DNA of 64,000 bases from positions 496,001 to 560,000 of the forward strand of contig CP126194.1 in assembly GCA_030272155.1 (NCBI GenBank), written 5' to 3'. A model generated the notes under the pieces. That model was not told where the DNA came from. It saw only the letters and a list, made by a program, of their open reading frames with translations, and searched no databases. Positions 58,813 to 64,000 of the stretch are shown one piece after another; the first letter of the stretch is position 1, and each line of letters starts with the position of its first letter. The DNA comes from Tetradesmus obliquus. Its lineage: Eukaryota > Chlorophyta > Chlorophyceae > Sphaeropleales > Scenedesmaceae. Made by a program: the position numbers and the translations under genes.

Positions 58813-60572
58813 TCAAGCTTGCTGGCGGTCATCTGCATCCAGCATCTCAACATCTGCGACAGCTGGCACGCTTGCCGCATTTGCCTGTACGGCATCTGCC
58901 TTGCCCGTGTCTACAGCAGCAGCACCCGCGGCTGCAGCGGCTGCTGCATCACCAGCCTGCTGCTGCTGCCGCTGCTGCTGCTGGCCATCAGCATCATCAT
59001 CACTGTCGCTGCTTGAGGCACACCTGCGGCGCAACTGCTGCTGCTCCTGCTCCTGCTGCTGGTCGTCGTTGCTCCTGCCAGCACTCGCACTCCTGCTTCG
59101 CTGGCGCTGCTGCTGCTGCTGCTGTGTGCCGCCAGCTGCTGCTCCACTGTCAGCAGCACCACATGCAGCAGGACTCTCAGAGCGCTGCCGGCCCTGCGCG
59201 GCAGAGCCACTCGGGCAGTCCCCTTCACCCTCACCAGGCTGCTCCTGCTCCTGCTCCGCCTGCTGCTGCTGCTGCTCTTGCTCCTCATCCTCCTCCTGCT
59301 GCTGCTGTTGCTGCAGCTGCAGCCCCTGCTGCTGCAGGTCTGTGCTGCTGCTGGCCACAGCAAGGTTGCCGCTGCGCCGCCGCTCATGAGCTACCGGGGG
59401 CGTGCTGTCACCAGCAGCCGGCGCCACCATGGTGGCTGCCGGGCCAGCAAACGGTGAGGTGGGCATGCCAGCAGCAGCAGCAGCAGCGGCAGCGGCTGCT
59501 GCAGCAGCAGCGGCGGCAGCGGAGGAGGGTGGCTGGCCTGCTGCTGCAGCGCCCAGAGCTAGCCTGCTGGGCCGGGCTGCAGGCGGCAGCGGTGGCCTGG
59601 CAGTGCCTGTGTCTGCAGATGCACAATGAGAAACACATCAACAGGGAATGCAGGCAGCAGATGCAGCAGATAAGTGAGCGGCAGCAGGCTCATCAGCAGA
59701 TGGCGTGGCATGGAGATGCACGCAAGGTTTGGCAATGCGCAGGCCACGCCATGCTGACAGCTTGTCTGGCCTTGCCACACAAAAACGCAGCATCAAGAGA
59801 CGTGCCTCGAAGACATGACGGCCAGAACCGCAACAACCTGATGCCCAAAGCTACGGCAATGAACAGCTGCACACTGCAGGCAGGGTTGGCAATGCGCAGC
59901 CGCTCTGTGCTGCACTCAGCAACACAACAATCATGGCAGGCCATGCTGCAGCTGCCAGCACCAGCACCAGCACCACTACTGTACACAAGCTCATACCTGA
60001 GGAGCGCCGCTTCGCCAGCATGTAACTGCTCTGCTTGCCAGGTGGCCCCAGCATGCCAGCTGTCATCCCTGCACACGCTGCTGCTGCTGCTGCTGCTGCT
60101 GTGCCTGGGGAGCTGCCATGCATGCCGCCTGCTGCTGGCGGTGCCAGCGGCGGCAGCGCAGCAGCAGGCGGCTGATCTGCCTGCCCAGCCAGCAGCAGCC
60201 TTGAGCGTGCTTTTAAGCCGGCTCCTACTAGCTCCCCGGGCCAAACGATGCCTGCTCGCTCGCTCAGTGATGCTTCATGCACACACACCATGGGGAATCC
60301 GCTCATGCTGCGCGCAAGAGACTCATAGCCGGCTGCTGCAGCTGCTGCGGCGTCCTGCTGCTCAGCTGCAGCAGCAAAGGCAGTCGCAGCAGGCGTGGCA
60401 GGAGCAGCGGCAGCTGCAGCTGCTGCTGCATTGTCTTGCTGCTGAAGTTGGCTGTCTGCTGCTGGCTGCTGCTTGTCTGCAGCTGCTGCAGGTGCCTGGT
60501 CAGCGCCACCTGCTGCTGCTGGCTGCACTTCTGATGGCTTGGCACCAGCGTTACCTGCTGCTGTCGCAGCAG

Positions 60573-60609
<37 letters not shown>

Positions 60610-63600
60610 GCTGTTGGCGTGCTGGCATGCCGCCACAAACTGCTGCAGCTGTCTCAGCTCTAGTGCGCTGCAGCGGGCCAGGTCCACCTCCACCTCCAGC
60701 CTGCTGCTGCTGCCCTGCAGACACCAATGCAGCCACGAGCAGCAGCAACAATGATCATGAGAAGTAACAACAGCCAGAACATCACGTGAGTAATGTTAGC
60801 CCACAGCGGGCCAGGTCCACCTCCACCTTCAGCCTGCTGCTGCTGCCCTGCAAGAGATGAGGAGCAGCAGCGATGTTGAGGAGCAGCAACAGCCAGAACA
60901 GCAGGTGAGTGCAGGCAAGGCGTGAGGAGTGATGTCCACCTCCAGCCTGCTGCTGCTGCTGCCCTGCAGACGGCAATGAAGCCACAAGCAGCAGCAACGA
61001 TGATCAAGAGAAGTAACAACAGCAAGAACATTACATGAGTCAATGCCAGCCCGCAACGGGCCAGGTCCACAATCACCTCCAGCCTGCTGCTGCTGCCGTG
61101 CAAGGGGTGAGGAGCAGCAGCGATGATGAGCAGAAGCCACGGCCAGAACAGCAGGTCAGTGCAGGCAAGGCGTGAGTATATTTCCACCATCACCTCCAGC
61201 CTGCTGCTGCTGCTGCCCTGCTGGCGGCAGGGGGGTCAGGAGCAGCAGCAACGATGATAAGCAGAAGCAACAAGAGAATGAACGGTTGCTGGCGACTGCC
61301 TTACGCAAGGGTCAGCACAGTTGTTATGGACACAGCAGCAGCAGGTGCAAACTCGCTGCCATGCATGTGGACATCTGTCAGCACAGCCCGCGTCCATGCC
61401 GCATCAGGATGACCTCTTCCACATGCATGGCACAGCAGTACACACACATTTGCAGCGGCAATAGCAACACAGCATCCCAGCGCTGCCTCACCCCTGCCGC
61501 CTTGCTGTGCTGCTGCAGGTGGCTGTCGCCAGCCGCCATCAGCCGGGGCAGCACCAGGCCCAGCGCAGCCTCCAGCTGTTTTTGTGGCAGCCCAGCCAGC
61601 CCGGCGGCCAGCTCCTCACGTGCTGCAGCAGGCAGCGGCTCACAGCACCGCGCAGCCTGCAGGGCATTAAATGCATTCGCAGTGAACGGTGCAGGGCAGG
61701 CGGCGGCAGAGCGTTCAGATGTAGGCATGCACATGCAAGGTTTGCACTCACACACCGCTGAGCGCTTGCCCGAGTATGCCAGGCACGTAGGGATGGGGCT
61801 GAGTCAAGCTAGCCATTGTGCTGCACCACAGCACGCGGTATGCTACTTTGCACATCAGCAAAGCAACCAAGCATATACGCATAATATATTGTGCACAGTC
61901 CAAGGTTGATTATTTCAACGCCACACACACCTGCACCCTCAGCTGCGCCAGCTGCTCGTGCAGCTCATCCAGGCAGCTGGCCAGCCTGCAGGCCGCCTCC
62001 TGCGCCGCCACGTCTGCTGCCGCGCGCGCTGCCGCCGCCTTGCGCTGCCTCAGCGCGTCCTCCTCGCCCTTGGCCTGCTTGGCCTCCTCCTGCAGCTTGG
62101 GGGTCACCAGCTTGCTCCAGCGCTCCTGGAAGTACTCCTGCAGGCAGCAATGCATGATGCAAGGCAGCAGAAGAGGTGTGACAACAAGGCGTGAAGGGGT
62201 TGACCAGGACACGCATGCGCATCTGCTCCTGGAGGTACTCCTGCAGGCCGGGCAACAAAAACACGGCATCACAAGGTTCGAGAATAAGGCATAAAGAGTT
62301 GCGTAGGACATGCATGCGAGAGGGCGATGAACGTACACGGAGCGTCACATTGTCAGTGCCATGTCACCAGTTCAGCCACAGCAAGCCACAGACAGTGCCA
62401 TGCACCCGTGCTGATTGTAAATAGTCGTATCTGCTGCACGCCAGCCTGCCAAGAAAGAGTCCACGGATCAACCAGACAAATACGCACAGCAGCCAGCCCG
62501 GCACAGCACAAACAAAACACTTTCGCACCTGCAGCACGGTGGCCATGTAGTACACATCCTCTGTGGGCTGGTTGTAGGTGCGCGCATTGTTGAACACCAG
62601 CAGCGCATCGCTGTACACCTGCACAGGTCAGAAATCAGAAAATAAGATGGTTGCAAGTCAACTGTCAGGTCGTCGCTGATTTTGAATCGATGGTGTGCAA
62701 GCTGCAGATGCAGATCATCAATCACGGAACGCAATTAATCAACACAGCAGCACCGCAGCAGCCATGTCAGCCGCACCTGTGCAGGCTCCCCGTAGCCTCC
62801 TTCCTCAGCTTTGACCTTCATGCTGCCAAAGTCCATGGGCGTCTTCACGTATGAGCAGTAGTCGCGGTACTTGGTCACGTCCACGGGCGAGTTGAAGGGG
62901 AAGGCAAACTGCGGCAGCGGCAGCAGCAGCAGCAGTGAGGGTGACAGCGCACAACCGCCTGCTGGCGCCGGTGGCAGCAGTTATCTATAGCTGAGGTCCC
63001 TTCCACAGCGCGCCAACTACCACAATAGCGCCAGCAGCAGCATCTCGCTGCCGCTGATGGCCCAGAAACTAAAGCTGTACAGCAACCAGTTCATCCGAGT
63101 GCAATTGATGGTCTTCTGGCGCACACACCTTGCTCCTGCAGCACCTTGCTCCTGCTGCTGACGCGCCATCTGCTGCTGCGGTCACAACACGTAACGTTGC
63201 ATACTCACCTTGTGCGCCATGAGCGCCTTGATCACCGCCACTGCTCGACTTCCGACCGCTACAACAGCAGCAGCATATTGCTACAGCTGCTGATACACCA
63301 CACATCATCTGTTGCATACTCACCTTGTGCGCCATGAGCGCCTTGATCACCGCCAGGCACTGCTTGGCAGCCAACCACCGCAACAGCTGCAGCACCTTGC
63401 TCCTGCTGCTGAAACATCATCTACTGCTGCGGTCACAACACGTGAGTTTACATTGCATACTCACCTTGTGCGCCATGAGCGCCTTGATCACCGCCACTGC
63501 TCGACTTCCAACCGCTACAACAGCAGCAGCAGCTTGCTACAGCTGCTGACACACCATGCATCATATGTTGCTGCGCTCACCTTGTGCGCCATGAGCGCCT

Positions 63601-63975
63601 TGATCACCGCCAGGCACTGCTTGGCAGCCAACCACCGCAACAGCAGCAGCACCTTGCTCCTGGTGCGGTCACATTACATTACGTTGCTTTGATGCTCACC
63701 TTGTGCGCCATGAGCGCTTTTATCACCGCCAGGCACTGCTTGGCAGCCACCTCAGCCAGCCTCCGCGAGCGCGCGCCAGCCAGCATGCGGCGCTCACTGG
63801 CGTCCAGCCGCGGCGCCTTGGCTGCTGCTGCTGCTGCTGCTGCGCTGCGCGGCGAGAGCTTCCAGGCAGACACAGCACGCGTCTGCAGCAGCGGCAGCAC
63901 GCGCGAGGGCACAACAAACTCGGTTAGGCTTGAGGAGCACCACAGTGGTATGACAGGAGCCATGGCTAGGAGCAT
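58813..63975 (-). CDS. GTE: BET/GTE-type bromodomain protein (single bromodomain plus NET domain)
   Basis: Reads acetylated histones and recruits transcription machinery in the nucleus. Exons (minus): 63975-63700, 62908-62777, 62618-62529, 62137-61931, 61656-61492, 60714-59997, 59612-58813; 795 aa, in phase. The bromodomain begins in exon 1 (AAKQCLAVIKALMAHK), continues FAFPFNSPVDVTKYRDYCSYVKTPMDFGSMK, and contains the acetyl-lysine asparagine in FNNARTYNQP. A coiled Ala/Gln/Glu helix follows (EEAKQAKGEEDALRQRKAAA). The NET domain has REELAAGLAGLPQKQLEAAL and then EVEVDLARCSALELRQLQQFV. The last ~500 residues are Gln/Ala/acidic low complexity with a SSSDSDDDAD patch. Start: ATG 63975 or 63963; an in-frame TAG lies just upstream, but a further 5' exon outside the window is possible. 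Confidence 0.9.
60803..61225 (-). repeat. Splice-junction echoes: BET exon 6 acceptor array (4 copies)
   Basis: Copies near 60803-60860, 60938-60975, 61055-61105 and 61180-61225 of CAG plus GSSSRLEVEVDLARC variants. The true exon starts at 60714. Spacing is ~120-135 bp, and units carry gaggagcagcagcgatgatgag-like intron sequence. Confidence 0.9.
62224..62260 (-). repeat. Splice-junction echo: BET exon 4 acceptor copy
   Basis: Copy of CTGCAG plus EYLQEQ (true exon start 62137, EYFQER), ~115 bp upstream. Confidence 0.82.
63206..63632 (-). repeat. Splice-junction echoes: BET exon 1 donor array (4 copies)
   Basis: Copies near 63579-63632, 63463-63505, 63322-63378 and 63206-63250 of the exon end (KQC)LAVIKALMAHK plus GTGAGC/GTGAGT (true donor at 63699). 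Copies alternate between a long form carrying QCLAV and a short form truncated before it, so pairs of units seem to have duplicated together. Confidence 0.92.
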
Positions 63976-64000
63976 GTGCTAGGTGCAACGCTTGGTTGTG

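Noticed and set aside
63206-63760. CRISPR-like regularly spaced repeats
   Set aside because: The repeats are copies of an exon 1 splice junction in a eukaryotic gene. Spacers are themselves related and no cas genes exist.

Overview
This 64 kb window is nuclear DNA from a green alga. I infer a chlorophyte, possibly Sphaeropleales/Scenedesmaceae. The basis is moderately high GC, very dense CAG/CTG trinucleotide runs, many short phased introns with GTGAG/GTGCG-type donors, plant-type genes (plastid-like cysteine synthase, MATE carrier, GTE/BET factor) and poly-Ala/poly-Gln linkers. The species was not identified and no database was searched.

Layout, left to right. A partial minus-strand exon lies at 131-396. 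A mitochondrial phosphate carrier (1632-6214, minus) is divergent from a Der/EngA double GTPase (6637-13087, plus). A MATE transporter (14041 to at least 20244, minus) follows, then a free-standing EMAP-II/AIMP1-type tRNA-binding protein (21422-24831, minus). That gene is divergent from CCZ1 (25461-30659, plus). A plastid-type O-acetylserine(thiol)lyase lies at 31173-35645 (plus). Four related AGP-like, GPI-anchor-type secreted proteins follow at 37614-39156, 40939-43006 and 44715-47471 (plus) and 50001-52692 (minus). After these come an unresolved locus (about 53352-54732), a small C6H2 zinc-finger protein (56084-56803, plus) and a BET/GTE bromodomain protein (58813-63975, minus). I joined exons by hand using GT/AG sites and codon phase. 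Every complete model gives a total coding length divisible by three, which strongly supports the joins.

The genes do not form one pathway. Most are single housekeeping functions: phosphate import into mitochondria, organellar ribosome assembly, Rab7 activation, cysteine synthesis, tRNA delivery and chromatin reading. The exception is the 37.6-52.7 kb paralogue cluster of cell-surface proteins, which looks like a local, lineage-specific expansion.

The most striking feature is shared by nearly all the genes. Introns contain one to six decayed tandem copies of the neighbouring exon edge together with its splice site. Copies of exon 3' ends plus donors lie downstream of real donors, and copies of acceptors plus exon 5' ends lie upstream of real acceptors. 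I call these splice-junction echoes. They occur in at least nine genes on both strands and suggest that introns here grow by duplicating their own ends. They often come with sense-strand (CTG)n tracts just before acceptors. Other notable elements are a perfect 40-bp palindrome inserted in an intronic 185-bp satellite with a 10-bp flanking duplication, and a short repeat shared between 22.3 and 48.6 kb.
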